Assembly (NCBI GenBank): GCA_002205965.3
Contig: NADL03000666.1
Span: 992,001 to 1,056,000, forward strand
Direction of reading: 5' to 3'
DNA: 64,000 nucleotides
DNA from: Kappaphycus alvarezii
Lineage: Eukaryota > Rhodophyta > Florideophyceae > Gigartinales > Solieriaceae
Below, piece after piece: positions 35,509 through 47,398 of this stretch. A program made the position numbers and the translations under genes. A model generated the notes under the pieces. That model worked only from the letters and a program-made list of their open reading frames with translations, had not been told where the DNA came from and did no database searches. The stretch's first letter is position 1. Each line of letters opens with the position of its first letter.

Positions 35509-38345
35509 CTAATTATGACAGAAGAAGACATGGCCTAAGTGGTTTTGAAAGCAGTTACGTCCTGTCTCTGAATGGCATATCCAAACCCCCTTGTTCAGTT
35601 TCAGGCACTCAGAGCAGAGAAAATTGGACTTCTTGTCAGATTTGTAAATTTTTGCATCTGCTTTGAAACTATGCTTTCGTTGGGGCCCACTGGCTCCTTT
35701 GCGCCTTTTCACTGTGAGGACCAAGTGGATTCCAGTAACGTAGGCCAATAAGGGAATATAATGCTCTGTAACTCCAATGCCAGATCTGCGGAGGCCAATA
35801 GCATCAAATGAATTGTCAATGAGTTTCTCTGTAAGTTTTGCATAAAAATCTTTTTGCGACATGCAATTTATCGCACCCATCAAACCCTTGTATAGCAGCC
35901 ATGATTCAAAAATGCAAATTGAAAGCAAAGATGTATTAAGCCTTAACGACCAATCATTTACTTCGAATTTCTTCTTCAATCAAAGATCATCCTGTCTACA
36001 TCTGTTGTGCCTGTCAATCTGGGAGCAATTTTCATAGTATGTGCTGACAACTGCTGCGACTGGAATTTCCATTTCCGCAAACACCATTTCACTGTAGTAA
36101 TATGGACCCTTAAAGAGGCCACACACCATGTGGTTGGGTTTTTAGAAGCAAATCTTCTTCGGGAGACCATTCTAGGCGGTGCTAGACAGCTACCAAAGTA
36201 GCGGGGCAGAGCGAACGGTAGGTGGCGCTCGAGAGGTGTAGGAGGATGCCCTTCGGTCCTCCAAGAATGTCTGGATGCGGACGAGGAGCGAGGGGAAATG
36301 AGGGAGAAGGCACAGGAAAGAAGAACGAAGAAAGAGGAGGAAAGGAAAAGGGGTAGGCGATCCTACTCCGGGATGCGCCAAAAAGGGGTTCGTGAATACT
36401 CCGGCCACTGAGTAGCGAGGTCTACTCCGGACGCACGCTAGTTGATTCTAGCCGTAGTGATCCAGGCAGCGCTAGGCTTGCCGGTCACTAGACTAGGCAA
36501 AACCTAGACAAACTACACCGGACTACCCTGGACACTGTGGTGCTGGTCAGGGAATTGGTTGGCCGTTGGTTGTTGATTTACTGTGGGGCGGCCAAGGCCG
36601 GCGAACCTAAGCAGTCTAAGTGCCACCTACTGTGGCACTGTCAGCTAATTATGCCTACAGTAATTACTAAAATAAAGGGATAATTAAAGGAAAAAGAAGT
36701 AATTGCTAGCTACCTTACACGTGGGACTTAAACGCGGCAACTACAAGAGACACTGGACATGACAGCCTGTCTATACTGTTGTAGATACAGTATGCGCGCG
36801 AAAGTTAAGGGTCAGGTTCCCATATTCACTTCCAGCAGATCTCCAACGAGATTTTCTGATAGGCTCTGACGGAAGTGTTGTACCGGAAGTACTGACGAAA
36901 TATCTTCTGTCTCTATCCATCTACGTAACAGCCATCAATGAAGGATGGATTTACGTCCTCGAACTTACCATAGAGATATGATCCCCAAGCCTAAAATGTT
37001 CCAGCCTTGACAAAAAATGACATAGGGAAATGCCTTGTCGCATTCGTGACGACACCTGTAAACCTCAGTCCATATTCGAAAAATGCATTTGCTGTAGTCA
37101 CAGAAGCAAATGCAGAGTATGCACAAACAAGTCGAGTGGAATGAAACCAAGGCTCTGTAAAGCGAAGAAAAACAGCAGTACCATGAGGGAAATTCGACTG
37201 ATAGCTGCGATTACTACTCAGATGCTGACAAAAAAATCTCCAAATTCAATACAATTCCACTGACACCACAGAATGCAGTCTTTATTTCATCCGTTTTCAG
37301 GCTTACGGTCCATAGCGATAAAGTACGGAAGTTCTTCTGACGTCCAGTTTCCCCCATTCCGTACGAGCGCGACATGCTTTCATCCACGCAAATTCTCTCC
37401 GATGGCGACACACTTGACCTCCTATGTTGTTTTATGGTCTCCACGAATCCACTGACCAAAGATCGTCTTCTGTCAGTGCCTTCAATTTCCATGCAGCGGC
37501 TGAACGTAATACATGGGACCATACATGAGACCAGTGCTTCGAAACGGTTCCTCGAAATTATTTTTCCAATCATCGCCAATGTAATTTATTTGGATGTAGA
37601 CTCTGTACTCCAAAGTGACCTTCTGAGTGTGAACTCGTATCTGCATAACAATATGAGAATTCCAAAAAACTTTAGAATTTCACCAGCCGTTGCATGCATG
37701 TGCCCAACATTAGCGCGTTTCCGGTTTGTAAGTTCGGTAATTGTGGAAAGTTGTTCGAGGAGAAACATGAAAAGGAAAAAATCGTACGGGGTCTTCTCAC
37801 ACTCGATATGACCTTGAATATACGTGTCACCTGCTGGACCAATTACCTTCCATAGCCGAAAGTTCCAGTGATCCACTCAACTGTAATAATACCTCCTGAT
37901 TGGTCCAAATTTTTCCACGCACTTCTTTGCATACCCTTCCTACTCCGGCCTTCCCATTGGCTCCTTCTCGAGGTTGTTCTTCTGAAGGTTGAAGATTCGG
38001 TAGCTCGATCATGGCAAAAGATGCCTCTATTTCATTGGATGTTGCTGGGCCACCGTCATATGCTTCTCTTGGCTTGATGTGTACAAGTTTCAAGCTGACA
38101 CGCTTTGTTAGGTCCTGAATGAACCAGTCTGCGGTGACGGTTGTCGGACGTCTTCCAGTAGATGTTTCAATTTCGATGCTGACCACAGTTCCGTTGACAC
38201 GCCTGCTTTCCCAAAGGGAACCGAATAGTCGCTTGCACTCAGCCGCTGACGTAAGAAGGGTTGCTCGAGTGTTGAAAAGGCTTCCGGGCTGTTGACGGGG
38301 GTCATTTGGATTCGTCATTTTGGTTAAATTTTGCGATGTTGACAA
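35509..38345 (-). pseudogene. piggyBac-type transposase, broken and carrying a nested insertion
   Basis: The minus-strand pieces keep family order. N-terminus 38345-37827 (acidic/charged). Then 37876-37586 with ELTNRKRAN and EILKFFGILILL. After an in-frame stop comes 37579-37214 with IISRNRFEALVSCM and ERICVDESMSRSYGMG (first catalytic Asp in the DE-x-M box). A short stretch near 37150-36900 in another frame reads GLRFTGVVTNATRHFPMSFF and MDRDRRYFVSV. After the insertion at 36195-36707 comes DRHNRCRQDDL, an in-frame TGA, then KKKFEVNDWSLRLNTSLLS and FESWLLYKGLMG. It closes with a Cys-rich finger (CSECLKLNKGVWICHSETGR) at 35509. Several frameshifts and stops make it non-functional. Terminal repeats and TTAA duplications were not identified. 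Confidence 0.75.
36195..36714. mobile_element. Insertion of about 0.5 kb inside the piggyBac pseudogene, AGCTACC flanks
   Basis: AGCTACC occurs at 36188-36194 and again at 36708-36714. Sequence on either side encodes successive piggyBac segments, while the intervening 513 bp does not and is more GC/purine-rich on its left. This is consistent with an inserted non-coding element and a 7-bp target-site duplication. No terminal inverted repeats or coding capacity are visible. Confidence 0.4.
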
Positions 38346-38572
38346 ACTTGTTGTGTGATCGGTTGAACAGCTGAGGTGTAAACTCCGAATTTTTCCACGG
38401 TTGACTACCTAAAGGTGCTACTAGATAAAGTGAAAAGCTAATGGTGTCATTCTGTAATATTTTTATGTAAAATTTTGCTGTTAGAACTATGGACTCATAT
38501 AAGTATAATTGTCCTCTGGACACTAGTAATTTATAAAAAGTACAGTCTCCTCCAAATATAGCTTAAATCTAT

Positions 38573-39923
38573 GTGCTAAAACACTTTCAATCTCAAAAAA
38601 ACCTATTCCAACATCCCAGAGTATCGTTTCACCACCCCTCTCCATCCTTTTCCAGTCCCTCAACTAAAATGCCCTCGACACAGCACCCTCCGACCCCTGA
38701 AACAACCTTCCTCGTCCCAACCCAGCAACAAGCAGCAAATGCCCTCCATATTCTCTCAGACGCCGCTGTAAGGCGTGACACAGAGCTGCAGGCATTTGAC
38801 GGTAGCGACACCGATTTTGCCACTGACGATGAAACTGCATCCCCTTCCGCAGTTTTCCAAATCTTTTATGAATCCAGCGGCGGTAAAGCAGTACTTGATA
38901 TGACAAATTTAGATGCGGCAGAATTTAAAAACATTTGGGGCTGCGTGGAGCTAATTAACAGTGAGCGCTATAACGAAGGGCCTGGGAAGAAAGGAAAGTA
39001 CGGGGGAAAGTACATTCTATTTATGCTTTCACACCTTTAAAAGTGGGGGCCAGTGGGAGATACTACCAAAATTTTCAGCTGAAAAGGCCCAAATTTTGAG
39101 AAAATGATGAAGAGGTTTATAGATTTGCTCACTGAACCTCTTTTTGAGGAAGTTGTAGAACGATATGGGTCCTTCGTTCCTTTTGGTCAGATGCTCAAAG
39201 ACGGCAAAAATTTTAGGTATTTTTCTACTGCTAGGTATGCTACTGATGTCACTTTTGAGCAAGCAAATAGGCCAAGTGGGAATATTCAGCAAGAGAAAAA
39301 AAGCTTTATCGGTTCAAATTTGAGGTTTCTGTGCTACCGAACGGACAGGCTCTGAACTGCTCACTGGGTTTTTGGCTGATTTGGAAATATTTCAGCGGAA
39401 TATTGATTTCCACAGAGGCGCTCTAAAGAAGTCAAGATCTTACAGGGAAATTTCGGACATTGGCCCTGTTCATGGTGATTTCCCAAATCATTGGGCTCTA
39501 TTAATGGATAAACGGTATCGATGAGCAGTTGACCAGGGCACCTTTTCGGAAGAAGAAGCCGCGTAATGGAAATTTAACCCTTGCAGAAGAGGCCGCTGAC
39601 AAAAAAATATCGTCTGATCCAATTATCGTGGAAAACTTTTTAGGACGGTTGTGTTCACTGTGGGAGAAAAGTGGCGCTATAAAGAAGACCGCTATGATCG
39701 CGTATTTCGCCTTTGTAAAGCGCCTACAAATATTCACATTCAGATGCATCCTCTGCGCTCAGAAGATAACGTTCAAAAGAAGCGGTTTAAAAAGCGGCTG
39801 TATTCCATTGGCGATGATATTGCCAGTAGTCGCCGAAATGTTCAGAAGCACTATCGTGACAAGTGGCGCAGGTGGATTGAATTGCAGTTCCGCAATGTAG
39901 AGTTTAATGATAGAGATTTTTAG
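38573..39923 (+). pseudogene. DDE-superfamily transposase, decayed
   Basis: The first frame (38573-39355) starts with a Pro/Ser-rich leader and continues ESSGGKAVLDMTNLDAAEFK, GKYGGKYILFMLSHL. It then passes in the same frame across TAA (39038) and TGA codons, through KWGPVGDTTKIFS and KGPNFEKMMKRFIDLLTEPL. A frame change leads into RGALKKSRSYREISDIGPVH, FPNHWALLMDKRY. Another leads into FRKKKPRNGNLTLAEEAADK, KISSDPIIVENFLGRLCSLW, and finally WRYKEDRYDRVFRLCKAPTN, HIQMHPLRSED to 39923. The DKxY, KKKP and VENFxGR blocks are those of Harbinger-related or IS4-like DDE transposases; the VEN Glu would be the third catalytic residue. Which subgroup it belongs to is uncertain. It lies directly beside the piggyBac pseudogene, on the opposite strand. 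Confidence 0.65.
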
Positions 39924-39959
39924 TCTGATTAAGGAAGGAAAGACACTCTAAATTGTTTT

Positions 39960-41400
39960 TGGAAGCGACCCATGTCAAGCTGGAGAGTAAACGGAGGGTT
40001 TTGATGGGTACCAGCGTCTGTAGGCGAGGTGAGGCCACATGTATCCCGAGCGGGTGAGTCTCGCCGCGTGATGAGCGAACATGGTTCGCCGCGCGTCCGC
40101 ATTCGGAACAGCTGCACGTGCGACAATGTTAGTCGCAACCTGCTTGGTGAAGCTCCGAGCAGCCGGATGCCAGCCCCCAATGAGGAGAGTGGAAGGGTAA
40201 TGAAGCGATGCCCAGGAACCTTCGCTCAGCACAGCGCGAGGTCACCATACTGATCCATGAGTGTCGTGCATTCCCCTTATGAAATTTTGACGCGCCGGGG
40301 AACAGTGGTACCCAGGAGGAGAACTGCTACCATGTTTTGTAATTGCGGTCAGAAATGTACGTAACAAAGCCTGGAGCAGGTTAATATGAAATCCAATCCT
40401 TGCAACCATCCACGGATACTGAGGCTCGGAATGCCAAAGTCCTTTCATACACCTTCGCCATATCATCGAAAGCCCTTTTCCTCAATTAGGCGTGCGATTT
40501 GCCGCTGCCCAAACCGCTGCGTTGAGTCGATATCCGTGAGCTGGATAGCCTAGGATGACACTTGTGCCTTCCATTCGTCGTGTGCCCGAACTGTGGATTT
40601 GTAAAATTTGATAGCAGGGTTCGGTAGCACAGCGAGAAGGGTGGAGCAAAGTGCATGCATCAGGGTCACGGAGGAAAGGATCGCAGCAACCGCAGTGAAT
40701 TTAGCAGAGCGGAGCCCGATGCCGAAAGTTGGCTTGAGGGGGCTGAAGGGCTCAATAGGCCAAGTTGCGGTTCCCGAAAAAGTATCGCTGTTCAGGACCC
40801 CCCATCAACTCTCGCAGCGTAAATTCGACAGCGATATCGAATTCCACATCCCCGGCAAGAGTAAATTGGGCTTGAAATGCACGGAGGAGGTATTTAATCC
40901 AACACACACCGAATCAGGTCGGCAGTGTAGCCTTGCAACCTTAGTATCCTCATGCTTTGCGAACTTGCGCTCCATGAATAGGTACAACCCGACAGGGGCG
41001 CGGGGCACTTTGGTCCCTTCCATATAGTCCTAGCGAAGCTCACATGTCAAAGATTGCTCTATAGATGGTGGGGGGGTGGCGTGGGCCACGAGACGCCGTA
41101 ATTTCCATGCGTAGTTGCAAACCCATACTGCGCACCTCTAGGGATGTATGAAACTGTAGTGCCTTCCGAATGTCTTCATGGTAACCAGCGATATACCCAT
41201 CATCCAAGTACCACGCGCCCACACACTCCGTAGCAGATCATCTCCACACCACAGATAACCCGGGTTCACGGTGTATGTATAATGAGCCGAAGGGATGAGC
41301 TCCAGAAATATCTGTTCGACTTCTGCCATAAACGAATTACGGCTGACCATGTTGAAAGCGTTTTGGAGGTTAGTCTCTGTTCGACCTATGCCAAAAACGA
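39960..41400 (-). pseudogene. YLDD-type reverse-transcriptase remnant (copy B)
   Basis: Minus-strand pieces: 41350-41138 with MVSRNSFMAEVEQIFLELIP and YTVNPGYLWCGDDLLRS, the palm region before the catalytic loop. Then 41222-41040 with AWYLDDGYIAGYHEDIRKAL, the catalytic Y-L-D-D box. Below that come degraded thumb/connection pieces (41023-40805 with GLNTSSVHFKP; 40466-40242; 40232-39975). Neighbouring pieces are in different frames, so many indels have accumulated. N-terminal finger domain and C-terminal nuclease-like part are not recognisable. It belongs to a subfamily distinct from copies C and E, whose palms keep a DAQNAFNRVDR-type block. Confidence 0.6.
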
Positions 41401-41409
41401 ATAACAGCT

Positions 41410-42135
41410 GATCAGGATGAAAGCGTTTTGTAGGTCAACATGTTAAAGAATTTACAGTACTGTACTTCTCGGGCATCAGCCTACTGTACAGTAGTCGTCC
41501 TAACAATGCTTCCTTTTGTACATAGCAGAGGCAGCTTCTGACTAATTTCTTGATTAAATTTTAATGATGTACTTATTATGAAATGGCCAGAAGTTCTTGC
41601 ATGGTTCGCGCTGTACAAAAAGAGGGCACAGTAATTTCCGTGAGGTACAGTATCAATCCTCTTTGATTCAACAGTATATAATCACTGTACGTTCTTCATC
41701 ATTTATCAAATGATTGATATGTCATCCAGTCTTTGGTCGGGAGACCTACTGATGCCACATGTTGGTTGCTCCTGAAGGCTCACCAAAAATCTGCCCTTTT
41801 TGGCTAATATTATGACCCTTTTTGTTCTCAGTTTTCTATATACGCTTTCTGTTCTCAGTTTTCTATTTGGTCAGCTACTGTACTCAATAGTTATTTCTTA
41901 CTATTTTCTGCAGTATTTTAGTTATTTTTAATTGTTGTCGGCCTCGCGGCGTATGGCTCTGGAACGGTCGGCCACACCCGCGATTGCCATATGAACAGTG
42001 CTTTCCGTTGGTGGAAAGGGAACAGAGATAGGATACGACACGACAGACACCCCCCCTCTCAGGGTCGCCAACCCACTTTTTAAAATTATTACTTTCCCGA
42101 CCCTATCACCATATACTGTAGTACTCTCAGTACAG
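41410..42135. other. No supportable gene
   Basis: Intergenic sequence with several TACTGTACAGTA-type words (41450-41500, 42110-42140) and a small duplication around TATACGCTTTCTGTTCTCAG (41820-41870). No coding signal. Confidence 0.4.
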
Positions 42136-42140
42136 TATTA

Positions 42141-42524
42141 TGCGCTGTGTCAGCGAGGGTGATGCCGTTGCAGTCCCGTATTTGGTGTGTTTAATTAGGC
42201 TGATTGCCGTAGATAGTTGACACACAAGTAGGCAGGTAGTCCGATTGACTGTTTTTTTGCTATAACTCTGTTGTCCCACCTATCGCCGGACCAGGCGGAG
42301 AGCTCTGCCTTATATAGCCTTTCGCATGGAAATATACAGTACAGTACAGTACAGTGCAGTACAGTAGGAGTGGTAACAGCTCGACAATTAATGTATTACC
42401 GGTAGCACTATACACCAATCTGCCACCTGTCAAATACTGTACAGCACAATTGATCACAGTCGCCAAGTCACTGAAGTCGTGGCCCGCGATTGGACACGAC
42501 CATTTGTACAATATAAACTGTACA
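42141..42524 (-). repeat. 3' LTR of the copia element
   Basis: On the plus strand starts TGCGCTGTGTCAGCGAGGG and ends ACTGTACA, giving TG...CA ends. It shares blocks with the right LTR such as CCGTATTTGGTGT, GGCAGGTAGTCCGATTGAC and GGCCCGCGATTGGACACG. A minus-strand TATATAA (complement of TTATATA at 42310-42316) is a likely promoter box. It is interrupted by a run of ACAGT repeats (42337-42365). Confidence 0.75.
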
Positions 42525-42529
42525 AAATA

Positions 42530-43610
42530 CCCCCCGGTTGGGCCGAAACGGTCCTAACCGGCAGTAGGCCCAAGTAAAATACTAACTCTGTAAATTATTA
42601 GAAAATCCAAATAATTTCTGTGCATCTCGAATATCTTTAAATCAACACTTTGGCGTGTCACGCACAATACAGTACCCGCCAGGAAAAACAGTAAAAATAA
42701 CCATCATACCTGGTGCCACGTGGAAATAAGGCACCGACAGTTACAGCACTCCCGTTCAAACGCCACAACAGTGTTTTTCTCGTGACTGCTACTGTACAAT
42801 AGCGTTCACAGCCTTACCTATACACAATTTTTTATTCAAGTGTCTTATTTCAACTACGAGTTAGTAGGCATGCAATCAGCTAAGAAAGCCCGTCCAAAAA
42901 AACACCAGAAAATGTCAGCCAATCATAAGTTCCCATTCAACAGCCCACACATGCAAAATTTGTGCGCTAGGCCATCCGCACCACATCCTGTGACCCTCTG
43001 AACGAAAACGGGTACTCTCTCTCCTGGTTTGAAAATTAAGATTCAACTAGCACAGCGGACGTCATTTTCATTAGTACCACGGGCCCAAAATTCGATGCGC
43101 CCGGCACAGTACAGTACGAGAGCCCATCTTCTTCTCCCTCCTTTTCCGCATCGAGCGCTTCGAGCGAAAGGGAGTCAACTGGAAATCCCGGAACGCAATT
43201 CCCGCGCCACCCACTGGTGCATGGCGAGGTGGTGGAGGCAGGTTGCAGTGGGGATGAGTGGTCCCCACGCCCAGGAGACACGTGTCCAACTTGAGGATCT
43301 TGCTGGGACAGGAGGGTAAGGAGGAGATTGGACTTTAATTGACCGACAATTACAATAAAGGATAACCAATTGTTTGAAATCATATCAAGTAATTCGCCTA
43401 CTTCGTTACCCGGTGCATCGAAAATGGCGCACCCTGTACCGTTGTATTCTGTACCGAAACGACTACAGCGCATCAAGCACGAGGACGGTGCCGGTACGGA
43501 GCTGTACATGCACTGATTCTTCTGTAAACATGCTTACAGAAATGTAAACATGCAGAATTGGACCGTCAATTGAATAGGAACTTAACCATAACAGGAGCTA
43601 TTTCTGGAAT
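42530..43610. other. 3' non-coding region between copia pol and its 3' LTR
   Basis: About 1 kb with no convincing reading frame between the end of RNase H and the 3' LTR. The length is unusual for a copia element and could include a small secondary insertion. Open frames here overlap on both strands without domains. Confidence 0.4.
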
Positions 43611-43614
43611 CCGT

Positions 43615-43711
43615 GGGTATCAATGATGAACTAGACATCGGTTTAGTTAGAAGCTTTTTCTCAATGGGTATCAATGATGAACTAGACATCGGTTTAGTTA
43701 GAAGCTTTTTC
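43615..43711. repeat. 51-bp tandem duplication
   Basis: GGGTATCAATGATGAACTAG...TTTTTCTCAAT is duplicated head to tail; the second copy begins at 43666. It lies at the very end of the RNase H frame, which stops within the duplicated block, and the two copies are identical over their shared length, so the duplication is younger than the element. Confidence 0.85.
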
Positions 43712-45287
43712 TCTTTTCGGCCTCAATTTCTCGATCTTTCTTCACTCTCTCATCATCATCAACTATCTCCGAGTCTAGAAATCCAAGTGGGCAAGTCCGG
43801 TTAAGTTTTCGGAAAGTATTTAAGTTCCGCTTTGTCAAGGCATCGGCCAAGTTATTTGTGCCTTTTATCCACTGCATGACAGCGATCTCTCCGGATTCAA
43901 AGGATTCTCTAAGCCTTTCGACTGTGGTACGGAGCCTGTAGTCGCGACCTTCGTGAAGAGTATTGATGGTTAAGTAGAGCCCATGTGAATCAACCGCCAA
44001 GATAAGTGGAAGGGAACAACTGGAAGCGTACATCTTAGATAAGCAGTATGCTATGAGTCCAGCCCGATCGGCTGACTCTGCCGGTGCAAGTATCTCCGCC
44101 CCTATGGACGAGAACGAGGCCCGAGCTTGCTTGGAGCTGTGCCAGTCAATAACAAGGAATATTTTAGAATGTAGAAAGAATATTCCCGAGAAGTATCCCA
44201 TTTGTCTGCAGGACGATTTCCCTTGGCTTGCGTCAGAAAATGCTAAGTATGCTGCATCATCAGCACTGACGTCACGATTAGAAGGCACACTATACGTGAG
44301 GGCCGGATTGAGTTGGCGGATCTCATGTAGAGCCCGATTGGCTTCACTCAAGTGGCGCACTCTGAGATCGGAGGTCCATTGTTGCAAAGTACCAGATACA
44401 AATGCTGCAGGACTGAGAACACCATGCCCAAGCCAATTCGGCTGTCCATCAAGAGCTTGAAAAAGCTTAATTTCATCCGGTGAGCATTTAGGTTCTTGAT
44501 CCTTCCTTCTATTGCGGTATAGTGGGAGTTTGACAATGGTTTCCAAATATTCCTTCACTGAGACAGTGCCTTCAAGATCGCTGTCTTGGAAGACTTGGAG
44601 TCTTTTGAAAACCAAGTTCGAATCAGAAATGAATCCGCCGACCTTAAAACGTTTGGAAATCCCCGCATGGAAATTTTGAATCCTCTGTGCATTTACTGCC
44701 GGTAGAATGTCGTCCACGACTTTAACAACAATGAGAAGCAGATTTCCAGATGGTTCACGTTTCAGAAATAATTGTCTCATTCCAGGGACCTATTCAAGAC
44801 CATTTTCGAACCTCCATTCTTCGACTGCAAGTTCCCACAAGCGGCCTGATTCTACGAGACCGTAAGCGGTGACGAGAAGCTTTCACACGAAAAAGCTAAT
44901 CGTAGTCCATCCTTTGGGCAGGCAGACATATACGTTGCGATTCAACGGAGCCGATTGGAGAAATTCACCAGAGATGTCTATCATTGCCAAGGAAAGTCGA
45001 AGTATGGCTGCAGCGGAAAGAAGAGCCCGTATCACAGTAAACTGGGCTGTTGATGAGTCCTTACGGATGAAATGCTTCTCCTTATCCTTATTCCCGTGCG
45101 GAACCAATCTGTACTTCAATTTCAAGTTTTCTGACTCTCCATCAATTTTTCCTTGGAAGAAAATGAGAAGATATAGGATTTGCATCTCTTGGTAAGCTTC
45201 TAATATTGACTTCCTCATACGCATTTTTATCCTTGTAATTGGACTTTTCCTTCGCGATAGATTCGTCAATAAGCCACCTTGACGCAA
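43698..45287 (-). pseudogene. copia reverse transcriptase and RNase H
   Basis: Frame 45287-44883 carries KLKYRLVPHGNKDKEKHFIR, STAQFTVIRALLSAAAIL, LAMIDISGEFLQSAPLNRNV and YVCLPKGW, the fingers and first palm Asp of copia RT. Frame 44780-43698 (360 codons) continues with LLLIVVKVVDDILPAVN, the Y-V-D-D position where Tyr is replaced by Val. Next come HGVLSPAAFVSGTLQQWTSD and the RNase H domain: AYLAFSDASQGKSSCR, SSIGAEILAPAESADRAG, LAVDSHGLYLTINTL, MQWIKGTNNLADALTKRN. Roughly 30 codons are lost or out of frame between the two. The 360-codon frame is unbroken. Confidence 0.8.
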
Positions 45288-45825
45288 TTGAAGCGATTTT
45301 GCTTTCCGTCACAGGCTCATCACCAATCGCGTTTCGAATTTTGCGAAGTATTTTTTCTTCTGTGACTTCAACTCTTTTGGAAACTTCGTTACTTCCTCAA
45401 GAGTGCTGCTTCCAACATCTTTGTCCGATCGACTAGTTGGAGTAGTCTTGCTTATATCGACTTGTTTGTCCTTTTACTTTGCCCGATTGGCAGTATTCTC
45501 AGTCACAAGGAACAATTTTGACTCTGTAACGATTATCCGAGTGCTTTCCATGTCATCGAAACGACTCGAGAACAATGAAGAACAATTTTCTTCATTGACA
45601 GCTTGGTTCTGAGGCTTTTCAATCTATGGTAGACAGAATGGGTGCAGCAGCAACATAATTACTTTCTTCATCCGACGGGCTCTGACTCTCCTGCCGTTGT
45701 TCTGAATGTTCGATACTGTCCAACTCTTGCAAAAGGGATGAAGATAGGTAAAGCATTATGTCCTCGTATGCGACTCTCAACCGTTTACCGTTTCCTTATT
45801 TGCTCCAAGTGAGCTCCACGAAATA

Positions 45826-46625
45826 TTATTTTGCGTTTTGGACGTATCCCAGATTCCAAACAAAATGCTTTGATTTCTTCTCAAATAAATCTACTGGAGC
45901 TCTCCGTGTGAGAATGTTTGAGGGAACAGTTTTTGTTGATCGAGATTCCAGCATCTTTGAGAGCGTGCGGCGTGCACTTTGCTCATAATGTGCGTCAATA
46001 AACTCATAATCTACTGAGATCTGTGGTAGACCAAGGATAGATGGTTTGTATCCTCTCTCAAGTTCAAAGGAACTGACATGATTGTTTCCACGAATAAGGT
46101 TCGTTGCAAGAACAGCTCTTGAGACTATTTCTTGAACTGTGAACGAATAACCCTTCTTGCTTCGTTTTTGAATTGCATCCCTGAGAATACGAAGTGACAT
46201 CTGACTCAGAGTGAAGTTTGCACTTTCCACTGAACCAATTTTGCTGTGTCTCCTCGCAGGGCGAGGTTTGGGTTTGATGTCATTTTTTGCAACATTTTGC
46301 CAAAATCATCATTATCTAATTCCTGGTCAAACGATGTTGATGCAGGTGCTCCATTCACCGCGATCCAGTGGGTTTCAAGGGGTGTTGAAGCTTCTTCCAT
46401 ATCCCTGGTCGACACAACGACTGCCTTGCAAAAGCGTAAAGCCAGATCTTTCATATGGAATATTGGGTACTTCGTCAATTCAACAACGTACATGAAATCT
46501 ATTTGCACTTCCTCGTTAAAGATTCGAAGTGGACTCCGCAAGGATATCTTGAGCAAGTTGAGTGGCCTATCCGTCGTTTTGCAGCTTGAGAACTTTTGCA
46601 CGACTGCTTCTAGAGCTTGCTCCAA
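45826..46625 (-). pseudogene. copia integrase
   Basis: 46625-46206 holds the catalytic core: FNEEVQIDFMYVVELTKYPI (first Asp), LALRFCKAVVVSTRDMEEAS, LETHWIAVNGAPASTSFDQE (second Asp), LDNDDFGKMLQK. The adjoining frame 46230-45826 holds the C-terminal part, AVLATNLIRGNNHVSSFELE and RGYKPSILGLPQISVDYEF, after a frame change near 46210. Retrotransposon integrases join element DNA to the host. The N-terminal HHCC zinc-binding part should lie in 46630-46860 but is not readable. Confidence 0.75.
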
Positions 46626-46873
46626 GACTGTCGAAAGAACTCCGCCCCGTTTTCAGATATCTTTCATGTCCTTCAGAGGTAAGTGCGAGTACAGGTCAAG
46701 TTTTGATGCTATTATGCAGATTTTACCGTGAAGCGCGAGTTTTTGTTACTATAGTTGCCCCAATCTCCATTTTTCCCGAGCAAAGCCTCCTGTGTCGCAA
46801 TACAGCTTTGTAATTTGGAAATTTGGCTCATGAAAACATGAAGGTGAGTTCTAGTTTCACTAACTTCAGTAAC

Positions 46874-47398
46874 TTAGATTGGAAGCACTATTTTGTTATC
46901 CGATCCCTTGAAAACACCTGGTGGTATTATAACATCACGATATGTTCGTGAATTGAGCACATCTGACTTGCTCAAGACACAATTTCCAAGTAGAAGAGGA
47001 CCATCGCCCTTCCTGACGTAGAACAGAATAACGATTTTATTCCCTTTCATGTCTTCAAGAGGAAACATCTGTATACCGAATGTGAGCTTCGCATCGCTGC
47101 AGTTCTCACCATAATTGTGGTATAATTGCTCACAATATATAGGATCCAACCTGAATTCGATGCCAATCGCCAAAGAAAGCACTACCGCTGACTTTATTCC
47201 GCCAACCGATTTGGAACAACCCCGTCCAATACAGGAATTGGGTCGTCGTGCAATGGCATCAGATCGAAGTTGGTAGGGATTCCGCTTACCAGGCTCCTCT
47301 GCCCTTGGAATGCTTGGAGCCTGGACGAAAATATCCGTCGAATTTTTCGGGGTCCTCGTTCGCAGCGAACCCTTCCTCACAGCGATTATTTGCTTCAC
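46874..47398 (-). pseudogene. copia protease region
   Basis: 174-codon frame between the zinc knuckle and integrase, where aspartic protease belongs. It reads SCIGRGCSKSVGGIKSAVVL, a possible remnant of the D-S/T-G-C active-site stretch, then LDPIYCEQLYHNYGENCSDA, FGIQMFPLEDMKGNKIVILF and VPPGVF-like IIPPGVFKGSDNKIVLPI. The catalytic Asp-Ser/Thr-Gly is not cleanly visible, so the call rests mainly on position. Confidence 0.45.

Noticed and set aside
46211-46731. Plus-strand frames antisense to the copia integrase
   Set aside because: The minus strand carries the integrase motifs in the right order; the plus frames have none.
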